A DNA stretch of 64,000 nt, taken from the NCBI GenBank assembly GCA_032718475.1, contig JAUCBJ010003506.1:1-64000 (forward strand). Reading direction: 5' to 3'. The position numbers and the translations under genes are program-made. A model generated the notes under the pieces. The model had not been told where the DNA came from. It did no database searches and saw nothing but the letters and a program-made list of their open reading frames with translations. Of this stretch, positions 11,442 through 21,930 are shown in pieces (position 1 is the first letter of the stretch; each line of letters starts with the position of its first letter). This DNA is from Nemertoderma westbladi. Its lineage: Eukaryota; Xenacoelomorpha; Nemertodermatida; Nemertodermatidae.

Positions 11442-11764
11442 ATGGCTGAGACAATAACACCACGTGATGCGTCTTCTCAAGATGCGAATTCAATAGAAGA
11501 CAAAGAGTTGGAGTTTCGTTTCCGAATTGTTGATATTCAATTCAATCAAAAGGGGGAATATTTTCTCACACTGTCGATACAAAATTCGAGCCCGGAAGCT
11601 GAGAAGTTATACAAGAATATTCGAGTTGCCGTCAACGATAAGTACGATTCTATGGTTAGCGATGGGAAGGCTAACACCGATACTGTTCAACAGAATGATC
11701 TTGATTCACAACTTCAGTTCAACAATCACACATTCTCGTTTTTGTTGCCCCGAGGATTTTGCAG
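11442..11764 (+). CDS. CCDC33: CCDC33 exon 1 of those visible (N-terminal C2-like region)
   Basis: The ATG at 11442 (A at -3, G at +4) opens 107 codons plus two bases, ending ...GGATTTTGCAG|GTAATT. The segment LEFRFRIVDIQFNQKGEYFLTL and the end FSFLLPRGFC correspond to the N-terminal region of animal CCDC33, where GFCKNDGQHD is characteristic. Splicing to 24327 yields RGFCRNDEQHD, which matches in phase. CCDC33 (cancer/testis antigen 61 in human) has an N-terminal C2-type domain followed by coiled coils; its molecular role is poorly known and expression is testis-biased in mammals. Three exons (11442-11764, 24327-24481, 24996-25140) give 207 codons plus two bases; the rest lies beyond the window. 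Intron 1 is 12,562 bp and contains GNL3 on the same strand, LINE debris and a minisatellite. Confidence 0.82.
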
Positions 11765-11879
11765 GTAATTGTAACTACCGGTACTGTAGTAATACTACTG
11801 TATACCTTCAGTACTAAACTATTTACACCGCCTAAAACTAACACTACAGTACACTATTTAATTATATCCATCTATAATC

Positions 11880-13060
11880 GGCCCGCAGCATTGCGGGTGC
11901 AGCTTCACATTGAGATGCTATGCTATCACCATGCAATCATCATTTGGCATACTCCAATGCAGCGTGCATTAAGAATGCTATGCAGGCTATGGAGAAAATT
12001 GCGCCTCCACAACTCCTTTGACTTCAGCAAAGGAGATATCGTCTCGCCAATGGGAATATCTGGGAGTACAGACTAGTACACTTTTCTTCTACAAAGTTAT
12101 CAGAGAATACCCTTTCATTATTGAGGAGCTTGGTTGGAAGTGGGCCTTTCCAACCATCATCGAGGCGATCAGCTGGTGATTCTGTCTTGACCCTTGAACC
12201 TGGTGGTTGGATGGCCGCAGTCATCAAGTTGATCAATGACCCATGGCTTGGGATGAATGCCTGAGCTCTATTCGGCATCATGCATGACCTCAACCTGCTC
12301 GTTGATAAGTTCCTGTAGATTTCTGAGAACTGCTTATTCAGGGTACTACAGTAGATGCAACTTTAACTTCAATCTTGGCAGCTGTGTAGTCCGTTTGAGT
12401 AGGGACTCTCTTTGTGCCTTAGTGAGATCTTCTCGGCACTTCCAAATTCTGTGGTCTGTCCTCTGTCCAGGGTGCCTTTTTCCTGCTTCGAGGGTATACA
12501 TCAACTGTTTCTGCAGCTGCTCTGCCTTAAGTGCCTCTGTGAAGGCTTTATAGCCCTCACAATGATCTGTGTTGCCTCAGATACAAGAGCCTCATACCTG
12601 TTACTCAGCTGCAGTGTGAAACTGGATCTCACACTGGACTCTTACAATAGAGAGGACCAATCATGCCGTGGTAAGGTAGATTTCTTGGTTCTGCTAGCGC
12701 GGAGACTAATTTTTACCTTAGTCGCAATAAGACTATGATAACTGGTGAAGGTGCGAAGAGTAAATTCTGCAGAGTCCTGTATTTCTTACGAAACAGAATT
12801 TGGTCTATCTGGGACTTATGTCCACTGGGTCCACTATGAGTCCATAGCTTTCCAGTTCGCTTCTTGAACTGGGTTGAAACCGAAAACAATCCAATTCCGG
12901 AGATGAAATCCTGAAGATGGACTGAATTTCGGTTGCCCATATCGCTGTAGACCCATGGCGATGTTGAGGAGCGATGGAGTTTGGCAGTAAAGTAACCAAG
13001 AAAAGTTAAGCATACATTCTGTAGTTGGAGGCTACTCTCATGTTCCACCCCGACCAACCA
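11880..13060 (-). mobile_element. LINE fragment A: endonuclease region joined to the 3' end by an internal deletion
   Basis: The minus strand carries the C-terminal part of an apurinic-type LINE endonuclease (WVYSDMGNRNSVHLQDF...GPSGHKSQIDQILFRKK) and linker (ESPADRLDDGWKG...). It then jumps, just after a word encoding ISFAEVK, directly into the 3'-terminal coding end (AGGAGTTGTGGAGGCGCAAT, matching 17389-17408 of the longer copy). The reverse transcriptase is missing. Stops and frameshifts are present. It lies head-to-head with fragment B (junction near 13060), and the two share about 85% identity by eye. Confidence 0.8.
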
Positions 13061-14395
13061 AGCCTTTGGTGAACCTGAGGCAAGTCACTAAACTAGCCTC
13101 AATTAATACCCTAACACTCGTGTCCCCAATGCGACAAGGTGAGCTGATTGCTTTGGCAGATAAACGTTCTCTTAGCGCAATGGGTTTTCAAGAGCACCCA
13201 ATGCAGACTGGTCAGCCTGATGAGGTTCTGATTAAGGACAAGGGGGCGGTTGGAAAACAACTAGTTGAGCCCCAGCAGAGGAGGTGGAAAATTTCTACCA
13301 CAACCTACAATCAACTACTGATGGAGTAGATCAGCATGCATTCTTAACATTCCTGGGAGACTTTAATGCAAGTCTGCACCAATCACCTACATCGCCATCC
13401 GCCATGGGTCTATAGCGATAATGTTAACCGAAATTTCGTCAATCTTCAGGATTTAATCTCTGGAAATGGATTGTTTTCGGCTGTAACCCAATTCTGCAGT
13501 TCAAGAAACGAACTGGAAAGCTATGGACTCATAGTGCACCCAGTGGTCACAAGTCCCATATAGACCATATTATGTTTCGTTAGAAATACAGGAGCTCTAT
13601 ACAAGACAGTAATGCATTAACACTTCGACCCTTCTCCAGTGATCACCGCCTTATTGTAGCCAAGGTAAGTCTTAGTCTGCGTGCTAGCAGAACAACGAAA
13701 TCTGCCTTGCCGCGGCATGACTGGTCCTCTCTGTTGCAACAGCCAAGTGTGAGATCCAGCTTCACACTACAGCTGAGCAACAGGTATGAGATTTTTGCCT
13801 CTGATGCAGCAGATCACTGCGAGGACTATACTGCCTTCACAAAAGCAGTTAAGTTAGCAGCTGCAGCTGCAGAAACATTTCATGTATACCCTCGAAACAG
13901 GAAAAGGGCCCCCTGGACTGACAACAAAATTCAGAATTGCCGAAATGACCTCTATAATGCGCAGAAAGAGTCCCGACTCAAACAGGCTACAGCGGCCAAT
14001 GAACAGGCAGTAATCTGTTAATCTACAGGAACTTATAAACCAATAGGGAGGTTGATGTCATCAATGATGGCGATGACAGCAGGCAATCATCCCAGGCATG
14101 GGAATCGATCAACTTTCTGCCTGGGCGGAAAAGCCAACCAAAAATTAAGATTAACGCAGAATCACCAGCCGATCGCCTCAATGGTTGGAAGGCCCACTTT
14201 GAAAAGCTCCTCAATAATGGTAGGGTATTTATTGCCTGATAACTTTATAGAAGTAAAAGTGTCTGACTCTGTACGGTACACCCAGATATTCGCATTGGCG
14301 ATATCTCCTTTGCTGAAGTGAAGGCTGCTGCAAAGAGCATTAAGACCAACCTCTACTACTACTACGATCGGCATACTGCATTGCAGCTGCATTAT
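13061..14395 (+). mobile_element. LINE fragment B: endonuclease and linker region
   Basis: Plus-strand sequence related to fragment A but longer at its 5' side (from about 13066) and without the internal deletion. Recognisable pieces are the endonuclease C-terminal signature SSDHRLIVAKVSL (about 13638-13676), a linker RKRAPWTDNKIQNCRNDLYNAQKESR, and the segment before the reverse transcriptase ending AKSIKTN (about 14350). It then breaks into a TA-rich run that looks like the 3' tail of the neighbouring opposite-strand copy. Several stops and frameshifts are present; the fragment is dead. Confidence 0.8.
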
Positions 14396-15654
14396 ATATA
14401 TATTACATATATATTAATAATGCTGTGCCTGCTTGTCGACTAAATTGCGCCGCCACAACTCCCTATCACCCATGACATTTGCTAGATCATCCGCATCTAC
14501 AAGACCACTGTGATTTAACATGCGTCTCAAGAAAGTCATGGGTTGTCCATCATACTTATTAACTTCATGAGGTAGCCAAAGCACAAGATTATGCACTGGC
14601 TGGTTCTCCCAACGAAAGCAATGTCCTGTAAAACGGAGGAGGTTCTGTTCAAGTCTCAACCTAGGAGAGCCTAATTGAACACCTCCACTGTTGTATAGAG
14701 TCTGATTTGAGATGTGTTCATTGTACTTAACACAATGAACCCGGCGCAGCATTCTTGTGAAAGTACATCCAGAGATTTGGTATCCTCTGCAGTTAGAGCT
14801 CAGCATGGACTCCCATACAAGAGTACTGGTATATGCTACTGCAGCCATAAATAATCGATGTAATATAATGGTTTTGTTCAGAAATGGAAAAAATGAGAAA
14901 GCCGTCACCGGGGGTTGAACCAGCGCTATACGTTAGATATAGGATATACCACTTAAAACTGCCTGTTCAATAGAAGTGGATTAGGTGGGAGAGTGAGTGT
15001 CAGGGACTAGTGGCTGAACTGGTTAGCGCTACTGATGAGGCCTGATAGGCTGAAACGTACGTATAACGCTGGTTCAACCCCCGGTGACGCGCTTTATAAT
15101 TCTTTCAATTTCTGAACAAAACCATTATATTACATCTTTAATTACAGTTGCATTAACATCTCAACTCCAATTCATTTATAAATAATCGAACCTTGAGGTT
15201 CCGTTTTATTCTATGGGACTTCCAAATCCTGGACAGACTATTTAACGCTGCACATGCCTCCCATTTACGTATCCGAAGGTCTTCCTGCACCTGACTTTAT
15301 GATCCATGATCCCAAGTTGCAGAAGTCATCCACGTACTCAAACAAGTCATCCCTGGTGTTTATGCCCTTACGATTAGACATTTCTTCAGGGCTGTCTAGG
15401 TTGACTGTCATGATTTTAGTCTTCTTGAAGTTTACAAAAAGACCAACACTAGATGCAACCTGATCAAAGGAGCAGAGGAGAATTTGGGCTCCCTCTAGTG
15501 ATTCTGACGGTACCCCTAAGTAGTCAGCAAAATCTAGACCAGTAGGCCTTATGTACTTTGCTGCATTTCCTCTGCTTCTTGTGCCAGTAGGGGGTGTTAC
15601 CCCATCTTTATTAAGATGGTCTAAGGACATAATCAACCACAATTACGAATGGTG
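14396..15654 (-). mobile_element. LINE fragment C: reverse transcriptase to 3' end, split by a SINE-like insertion
   Basis: Read on the minus strand from 15654, it begins inside the RT palm (APFVIVVDYVL) and passes through LDFADYLGVPSESLEGAQ and VDDFCNLGSWI. It then reaches NLKVRLF next to the insertion at 14859-15177 and resumes with MAAVAY, TRMLRRVHCVKYNEH, LRFTGHCFRWENQPVHN and DADDLANVMGDRELWRRN, ending in an AT-rich (TATATA) tail near 14394-14413. Removing the insert and one copy of the 12-base duplication restores the reading frame across the site. FADD has become FADY, so the copy is catalytically dead as well as frameshifted. Confidence 0.85.
14847..15189 (+). mobile_element. SINE-like insertion with 12-bp target-site duplication and internal inverted repeat
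   Basis: ATAAATAATCGA occurs at 14847-14858 and 15178-15189 and flanks a 319-bp insert (14859-15177) that splits LINE fragment C. Within the insert, about 14859-14935 and about 15057-15138 are inverted copies of each other (both carry TAATATAATGGTTTTGTTCA and the GGGGGTTGAACCAGCG word in opposite orientation). The right half has pol III promoter-like words: TGGCTGAACTGG (15011-15022, A-box consensus) and GGTTCAACCCC (15071-15081, B-box-like). These fit a tRNA-derived SINE that carries a partial inverted copy of itself. Box spacing is about 60 bp, longer than in most tRNAs. Confidence 0.7.
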
Positions 15655-15668
15655 CCCCCCCCCCCCCC
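15655..15668 (+). repeat. Poly-C tract at the LINE C/D inversion junction
   Basis: A run of 14 C lies exactly between the opposite-strand LINE fragments C and D. Confidence 0.9.
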
Positions 15669-17436
15669 TGAGATCTTTAAAATACTGTTTGGAGCTCATT
15701 TATCCCAACATTGTAGATATGTACAGAACGATGATTCGACGAAATTTGTGTCTACTGTTGACGGTGACGCAGAACCATACGAAGTGTAATGGGGAGTTCT
15801 CCAGGGAGACACACTTGCACCATTCTTATTCATAATTGCAATTGACTATGTTCTACGCATGTCCTTAGATCATCATAATGATGATGGGGGTGATGGTAAC
15901 TCCACCTACTGGCTCCAGAAGTCGAGGAAATCCTGCCAAGTACCTAACTGATCTAGACTTTGCTGATGACTTAGGAGTACTCTCAGAATCACTAGCTGGC
16001 GTTGCTTGCGCAACGCGAAAGAAGCTCTCTAGGTTCAGACGACTGTTCAACTGTCCACCTCTTCGTTCAAGTTACACTCAAAATAATTTATATACATCAA
16101 TAATGTATATCACATAAATGACCTTTATTATGTTCTCTAAGTGTTGATGAACATAAGGCGGCACATAATTATTGACCTTTCAATAAGTTTACTATATTAT
16201 TAGAAGACCGTTGACTTTTTACTGTAAAAGTATTCGCTATCTATTTACCTATCTATGTATGTGTCTATCTATATCGGGTGAACACCTCCGAAGCTATAGC
16301 TCGTTCGTCAATGAAAGTTATATCAATCGACGCAGGTCAACCCAAGGATGTGGAAAAACGTTTTGGAAAAAATTATTAAAGTCTCTTTTTTTATTTCGAA
16401 AAATAGCACAATAACACGAAAATTTCCACAGACTCAATGATAGAAACACCAGCTGCTGGTGCTGTAAGAAGTGTGTTGTTAAGAAGTGTGTTACAGTACT
16501 TGCCAAGTTTATGACTCTATCCCAGGCAAGTAATCAAATATCAACTGTTACAGTAGTTCGTAATGTATTATCCCGCCAACTGAATAGGTCTTCCCAGTGT
16601 ACCACTCACTAATAGTTATTATTGTAGTATATTAGGCCTAGACATGTTATTGTAGCTTTAGCCAATCTGGGAGCTAAATGCCAGTTTTTTTTTATTCACC
16701 ATCACCATGTTGTTGTCCAGAAATCTGAGGATAAATGGAGACATGAAAGAAGCTAAGAGCTTCTAAGGGAGCCCAAAGGCAAAGGCTCCTCTGCTCATTG
16801 GACCAGGCTGCTTCTAGTGTTGGCCTTTTTGTAAATTCCAAGAAGACCAAAATTATGACAGTGAAGATAGACAGCCCTCAATAAATGTCTGATCGTAAGG
16901 GTATAAGCTCTAGGTACGGCTTTCTTGATCACGTAGATGACGTCTGCTACTTGGGATCATGGATCCGGATCATGGCCCAGACCTTCGGAGTCTGTCCAGG
17001 ATTTGGAAATTAAGGTTCGGTTATTTGTGGCTGTAGTAGTACCAGCTATAACTATAACGTGGGAGTCCATGCTGGTCTCTAACTGCAGAAGATACAAAAT
17101 CTCTGCACGGCACTTTCACAAGAATGCGGCGCCGGGTTCATTGTGTCAAGTACAATGAACACATCTCCAAATCTCTTTATCTCCCTTAGCTCGACTCTTG
17201 AACGGAACCGACTCCGCTTTGCAGGATATTGCTTTCGCCGTGAGGACCAGCCAGTGCATAATCCTGTGCTTTGGCGCCCTCGTGGAGTGAATAAGCGTGA
17301 CGGACAGCCCTTAACTTTCTTGAGACGCATCTTAAAGGACACTGGCCTTGAAGATGCGGATGATCTAGCAAATGTCATGGGTGATAGGGAGTTGTGGCGG
17401 CGCAATTTTGTCGACAAGCCAGCACAGCATTCTTAA
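15669..17436 (+). mobile_element. LINE fragment D: reverse transcriptase to 3' end, interrupted
   Basis: Plus-strand LINE copy. 15690-16002 encodes FVSTVDGDAEPYEV (then an in-frame stop), WGVLQGDTLAPFLFII, SLDHHNDD and, after a frameshift, DLDFADDLGVLSESL. The LINE similarity stops at about 16002 and resumes near 16754 with GAQ-type sequence (GGGAGCCCAAAGG), then SVGLFVNSKKTKIMTV, VDDVCYLGSWI, NRLRFAGYCFRREDQPVHNPVLWRPRGVNK and DADDLANVMGDRELWRRNF, ending in a short TA-rich tail at about 17436. The 750 bp between (about 16003-16753) is an unidentified insertion or replacement without coding potential that I can support. The copy is pseudogenised. Confidence 0.8.
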
Positions 17437-18810
17437 TATATATGTAATAGATAAAGGAAATTCACACCCGGAAAAAAGGGAAAATGCCAAGGAAAAGCAT
17501 CATACCACCGAAAATATTTTTGACATCATGGAACTAATGCACAATTTATCGGAAAGAACTGCAAATGTGTGTTGCTTGCTTTTGCTTCGCTCGTATTTTT
17601 CTTTTTAAATAGTTTAAAGTTTAAAAGATTACTTACAAATATTAGTGATAAAATAATAAAATGCACTTTGACTTCCTCCATAAATCTTTTAATCTCATAT
17701 TTTGTGAACGTTTTACGGTTTTGAAGTTTTTGAAATTTACTAGAAATGGCACAGAGGTGACCTACATGGGGGAAGAGTCAAAAAGCCACGAAGTGACAAA
17801 CAAACATTCAATCGACTCACTTTATTTATTGCTCGTAATATGCTACGGGTAGATTACAGTATATGTTACCTTACTGTATGAAGTAAGGAGAAGTAGGCCT
17901 ACAGCGATGCGAGCACAATCATTTTAAATTTTGTTAATCGCAACATTGGAATCTAGCTGCTTGCATTGACCATGCTATGCGTACATTTAATTATTAATGC
18001 CATTTAAAAATAAGGAGTGAAATTAACACGTATAAGGGGGGCCTACCGTTCAACTTATGTGGGTAGAGTATACAGAAGTAACAAGTAAAGTTTACAAGAT
18101 ATGAGATATCCAAGTACAAAAAGCTGTAATAACTATTTACATACAGTACTTATGTGTAAACTTTGCAGTGTGATGATCCGAGTGCTTTGTTACACGAACG
18201 AACGTTAGTGAGTGAGTGAAAATAAAGCCACGGGGATCAGAACACTGAAAGTACTTTGCAACAAGTATAGGCCTACAGTATATGTAGTTTTATTCCAAAA
18301 TTGTAACATATTACGAAATGATTCTATATAATATACATTATAAGTGATTAGAAACTACACAAATTAAATTACAGTAATTGCTGTACAGTATAAATAAAGT
18401 AAAAATGACATAAATGATGTTATAAATGTGATAAAAATGACAAATGTTATTATTGGAGCTATGTTTAGACTGTACTACTGGTTATTAATAGCTATAGCCC
18501 GCCTACCGTTAGGTAATGCAGTAGGCCCAACTGGCTGTCAGCCAATTAATATTAAATACCACCTATTCTTTACGCGGTAACCATGACAGCGTAACTTTAA
18601 AGCTCGCGGTCCGGACATTGCATATTCCTACATGAACGGTATAGTACGGTGGTGATTTTGGTGTTTTATTAATAAATTTTGCTACTGTAAATTTACAATC
18701 ATGCCCGCTAAATTGCTAAAGTATCTAATTACTGTAGTAGGCCTACTGTATTATTACAGTGCTAGTGATTTTGATTTTGTGTTAGCTTGACTTTAAACTA
18801 AAGTACCTTA
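17437..18810. other. CCDC33 intron 1 sequence, no gene seen
   Basis: AT-rich sequence with scattered TAGGCCTA and TACTGTA words. No conserved exon was found on either strand. Confidence 0.55.
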
Positions 18811-18921
18811 AAATGCAATCCTGCCTTCGGGCTTATGCTTATGTTCCGGTTCCGTTACAATACAGTCGGCTTTGCGGACCTCCGCTGCGCTCCACTACAG
18901 CCCTCTGGCAGGATTGCATTT
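18811..18921. repeat. Inverted repeat, 15-bp perfect arms
   Basis: AAATGCAATCCTGCC at 18811-18825 and its exact reverse complement GGCAGGATTGCATTT at 18907-18921 enclose an 81-bp GC-richer loop. It may be a small MITE or its remnant; no flanking duplication was identified. Confidence 0.7.
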
Positions 18922-19325
18922 ATCGGGCATGGCATGATTCCCCATACTGCCATACCTCCCGACTTTTTATGTGGGATTGTTTTAATCAATACAATACTAA
19001 ATGTACAGGCCAATACAATACTGTATGTATAGTCCTCTAAAGTTGTAAAGTGCTAAATATCAACTCGCTGCTATTAATTCTAACGGCGTTGAGTAATGTT
19101 ACATACAATTTTGGAATAAAGTTCCTTTTACGGTCATGTACCAGCGTACTGCCTGAATATCACTATCTGCTGATCTGACTGTCCTGCGTGCAGAGTGGGC
19201 GATTTAAATTACTTTTTACAACTACACAACACTTGCAACAAGGCCAGAAGGCTGGAAGGCGTACCTGCAGTACAGCAGTTGCTTACTATCACTATTGATT
19301 TACAGCATTACCGGTGATCAAGGCT

Positions 19326-19351
19326 GCAAGGACTACTTCAGTAGTCCTTGC
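19326..19351. repeat. Perfect 12-bp-arm palindrome
   Basis: GCAAGGACTACT and AGTAGTCCTTGC are separated by two bases, with CCGGTGAT words on both outer sides. A stable hairpin is possible about 280 bp upstream of the GNL3 start. The function, if any, is unknown. Confidence 0.7.
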
Positions 19352-19632
19352 CGGTGATATACAGTACACTGCTGCACTGGTACAGCAGTACTTGTATCCC
19401 CAGATATAACAGTATACAGGTATAAGGCAGTAAGGTACACTATACTTCTTACTTCTATACCAGTATACAGTACCGGTAATACTGTAATACAGTAATAGCA
19501 GAATAGTGCATAGTGCTGTAGTGTCTGTACATTTATAGGCCTGCGAGACATACTGACATATTTCAGTATTTCTGTATTTAGTACCGTTGTACCGGTTGCC
19601 TATTTTGACTTTAATTACTCCTGTACTGTAAA

Positions 19633-21372
19633 ATGGCAAAACCGGGGATGCACAAAAAAGCAAGCAAAAGAACTCCATTGCGTACAAAATACAAGATACA
19701 ACGTAAAGTGAAGCAGCATCTGAAGAAAACAAAAAAAGAGAATCGAGGAAAATCTAAATTGCAAAAACGGCGTAAAGATCCCGGGATTCCTAATGACTGC
19801 CCATTCAAGGAAGATATATTGACAAGTGTGAAACTGCAACGCGATCAGAACGAGGCAGAAAAACAAACGCGGAAAGAGAAAATACGACTTGAGAATAAGT
19901 TGCGAAGCAAAGGGAAACGCTTAGATGCGGTGAACAAGTTACGGAATATAGATGGACTCGGAACGAAGGATCCCGGTAGGCTTAAAAACCTCGGTGTAAC
20001 AGTGAGTGGCAACGTCGATGTAGAAGCTGACCCGCACATCGCAGACGCCAGTTCCTCCACGCGTCGCGCCTTCTTCAAACACGTCAAGAAAGTTATCGAA
20101 GCATCCGATGTTGTGCTCGAGGTCCTCGATGCTAGGGACCCCGATGGCTGTCGTTGCAAGAGCGTGGAAGACATGATTATAAGCGATTCAACTAAACGAC
20201 TTGTCCTCGTACTCAACAAAGTCGATTTAGTTCCTGGAGAAGTCGTAGAGAAATGGTTGAAACATCTCAGACAGACATTTCCGGTGGTCGCTTTCAAGGC
20301 GTCTACTCAGGAGCAGCGATCGAGATTAGGTCACTCCAGTTCGAAGGGGAAACACGCTGGATTATCGAGCGTCGTCCCCAAGTCGAGCACCTGTTTCGGA
20401 GCGTCGAATCTTCTCCGTCTCCTCGGCAACTACACCCGGAACCGGGGTATCCGTGGTTCCGTCACGGTCGGTCTCATCGGGTTCCCGAACACCGGGAAAA
20501 GTTCCCTCATCAACAGCCTCAAACGCTCCAGGGTCTGCGGAGTGGGGGCAGCGCCTGGTGTCACCACCGTCAGTCAGCGGGTCAAACTGGACAAACACGT
20601 GACCCTCCTGGACAGTCCCGGTGTCATAGTAACCTCGGGCTCGCGTTCGCAACTGCTGCTTAAGAACTGTATCAGTGTGGACGATGTCGCTGATCCTTTA
20701 GCCGCGGTTGACGAGGTGATTAAACGATGCGGCGCCGCGCAGCTCATGGCGTTGTACAAACTCCCTGAGTTCTCTGACGCCTCAGAGTTCGCAGAAGCCC
20801 TGGCTCGGCGGCGTGGTTGCTTCAAGAAGGGCGGGGTTCTGGACACAGATAGGGCGGCTAGACAGCTGCTCAGGGACTGGGTGTCCGGCTGTCTGCGGTA
20901 CTACTGCGACCCACCAAGTACTCCCGAATTATTGTCGTCTTCCGATGTGACTTTGGTTTCGAAGTGGCGGGACGAATTCGATTTGGATTCGCTGCTTAAA
21001 GTCGAGGGTAAAGAACTTAGAGGGGTGACAGCCCTTAACGATGGTCTTGTTGTTCCTACTGATGGACCTTCAGAAGATATTCCGGAGTTGGTCGCTATCG
21101 ATGACAATGAAGTAGAGGATGTTGATGCAGAAGATGTTGAGATGGTGGATGCGGACTGTAAGATTCGTAAAATTAACTTGGTTTCAAAATCGAAGAAGAA
21201 ACTCAGCCAAACGGATTACATTCGGCCTAAAGTGAGAACCACAGGGGCCAATCTGCAGCTGAATAAAGCGAGGAAGTTGGAAGCCAAGAAATTGTCAAAG
21301 AAGAAGAAAAAGTTTGAGAAATTAGAGAACAATCTACCTGAACTGATTTCTGATGGTTTGAAGTTTATGTGA
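19633..21372 (+). CDS. GNL3: Guanine nucleotide-binding protein-like 3 (nucleostemin/GNL3L family), intronless
   Basis: A single uninterrupted frame of 579 codons; the ATG has A at -3 and G at +4. The N-terminus is strongly basic (HKKASKRTPLRTKYKIQRKV, RRKDPGIPN; residues 7-53), the nucleolar-localisation and GN3L-type region. A coiled-coil-prone stretch follows (about 60-105), then a circularly permuted GTPase domain with motif order G4 NKVD (195-198), G5 KAST (222-225), G1 GFPNTGKS (283-290), G2 PGVTTVS (308-314) and G3 DSPG (327-330). All GTP-binding motifs are present. LARRRG and KGG (391-401) and LRYYCDPP (421-428) are family landmarks. The C-terminus has an acidic run (about 481-507) and a lysine-rich tail. 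The family acts in the nucleolus in pre-rRNA processing and 60S subunit maturation. Invertebrates often have one ancestor-like GNL3/GNL3L gene, so the paralogue label is not firm. The gene lies inside CCDC33 intron 1 on the same strand. The absence of introns suggests intron loss or a retrocopy, but the frame is intact. Confidence 0.95.
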   Translation: MAKPGMHKKASKRTPLRTKYKIQRKVKQHLKKTKKENRGKSKLQKRRKDPGIPNDCPFKEDILTSVKLQRDQNEAEKQTRKEKIRLENKLRSKGKRLDAVNKLRNIDGLGTKDPGRLKNLGVTVSGNVDVEADPHIADASSSTRRAFFKHVKKVIEASDVVLEVLDARDPDGCRCKSVEDMIISDSTKRLVLVLNKVDLVPGEVVEKWLKHLRQTFPVVAFKASTQEQRSRLGHSSSKGKHAGLSSVVPKSSTCFGASNLLRLLGNYTRNRGIRGSVTVGLIGFPNTGKSSLINSLKRSRVCGVGAAPGVTTVSQRVKLDKHVTLLDSPGVIVTSGSRSQLLLKNCISVDDVADPLAAVDEVIKRCGAAQLMALYKLPEFSDASEFAEALARRRGCFKKGGVLDTDRAARQLLRDWVSGCLRYYCDPPSTPELLSSSDVTLVSKWRDEFDLDSLLKVEGKELRGVTALNDGLVVPTDGPSEDIPELVAIDDNEVEDVDAEDVEMVDADCKIRKINLVSKSKKKLSQTDYIRPKVRTTGANLQLNKARKLEAKKLSKKKKKFEKLENNLPELISDGLKFM

Positions 21373-21468
21373 TATTTTTCGATTGATTTGGCGCATTAGG
21401 ACGAGGTGGTTGGCAGTGGTGTGCTGCTATAGTTTTGTTCAGAGGGTTTGCTGTATGATAATGAGGGA

Positions 21469-21492
21469 GGGGGGGGGGGGGGGGGGGGGGGG
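21469..21492 (+). repeat. Poly-G tract (24 G)
   Basis: A run of 24 G about 100 bp downstream of the GNL3 stop. Other long G or C runs nearby are at 21728-21746 (19 G), 21955-21971 (17 C) and 24781-24799 (19 C). Confidence 0.9.
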
Positions 21493-21699
21493 TTGGGAAC
21501 AAATTCAATAGGAAATTCGTTTATTGTTCTGCCCCCACCCCCATATACTTCGCAAACTAGGGTCTATAACACAAATAATGGGCTCTAATCTAACAAGTTT
21601 TGCAATTAGTATTTTGTATCATGTAATTTATTAGATTAGAGTCTCGTTTACTACTTCGCGTAAGTTTTCATGACATTGTTAATTGTGTTTGGAGCCGCA

Positions 21700-21930
21700 G
21701 CCGCACTTCTGTAACCTGATGGGGTTAGGGGGGGGGGGGGGGGGGGTTCAAAACAATCAAAATGCATCCATCTCTACGGGAAATCGAAGCAAATAACAGC
21801 TGATTACTCCTAATAATAAATGCTGTAACCTGTTCTAATGTGTTTAGTTTATTGTTTTGGTTAGAATAACATACCACGGCAACCTGCTCCTTTCCCTTAA
21901 TTATAATTGCACGTTGAGATTAATTTACCG
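21700..21930 (-). repeat. Dispersed repeat with an internal poly-C tract (inverted copy)
   Basis: On the minus strand the order is AACCAAAACAATAAACTAAA, GGTTACAG, AATCAGCTGTTATTTGC, then a poly-C run (21728-21746 as G). The same words in the same order occur on the plus strand at 24668-24799, so the homopolymer is part of a repeat family. Confidence 0.7.
21815..21820 (+). promoter_or_regulatory. Candidate polyadenylation signal AATAAA for GNL3
   Basis: First AATAAA noticed downstream of the GNL3 stop, 443 bases after it. It lies inside a dispersed repeat, so its use is doubtful. Confidence 0.2.

Noticed and set aside
11880-17436. Possible active LINE
   Set aside because: All fragments are frameshifted, truncated or internally deleted, and one has FADY in place of FADD; no complete copy is present.
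20253-20663. Open frames in other phases and on the opposite strand within GNL3
   Set aside because: Shadow frames of a real 579-codon gene in a GC-richer stretch; none shows family similarity.
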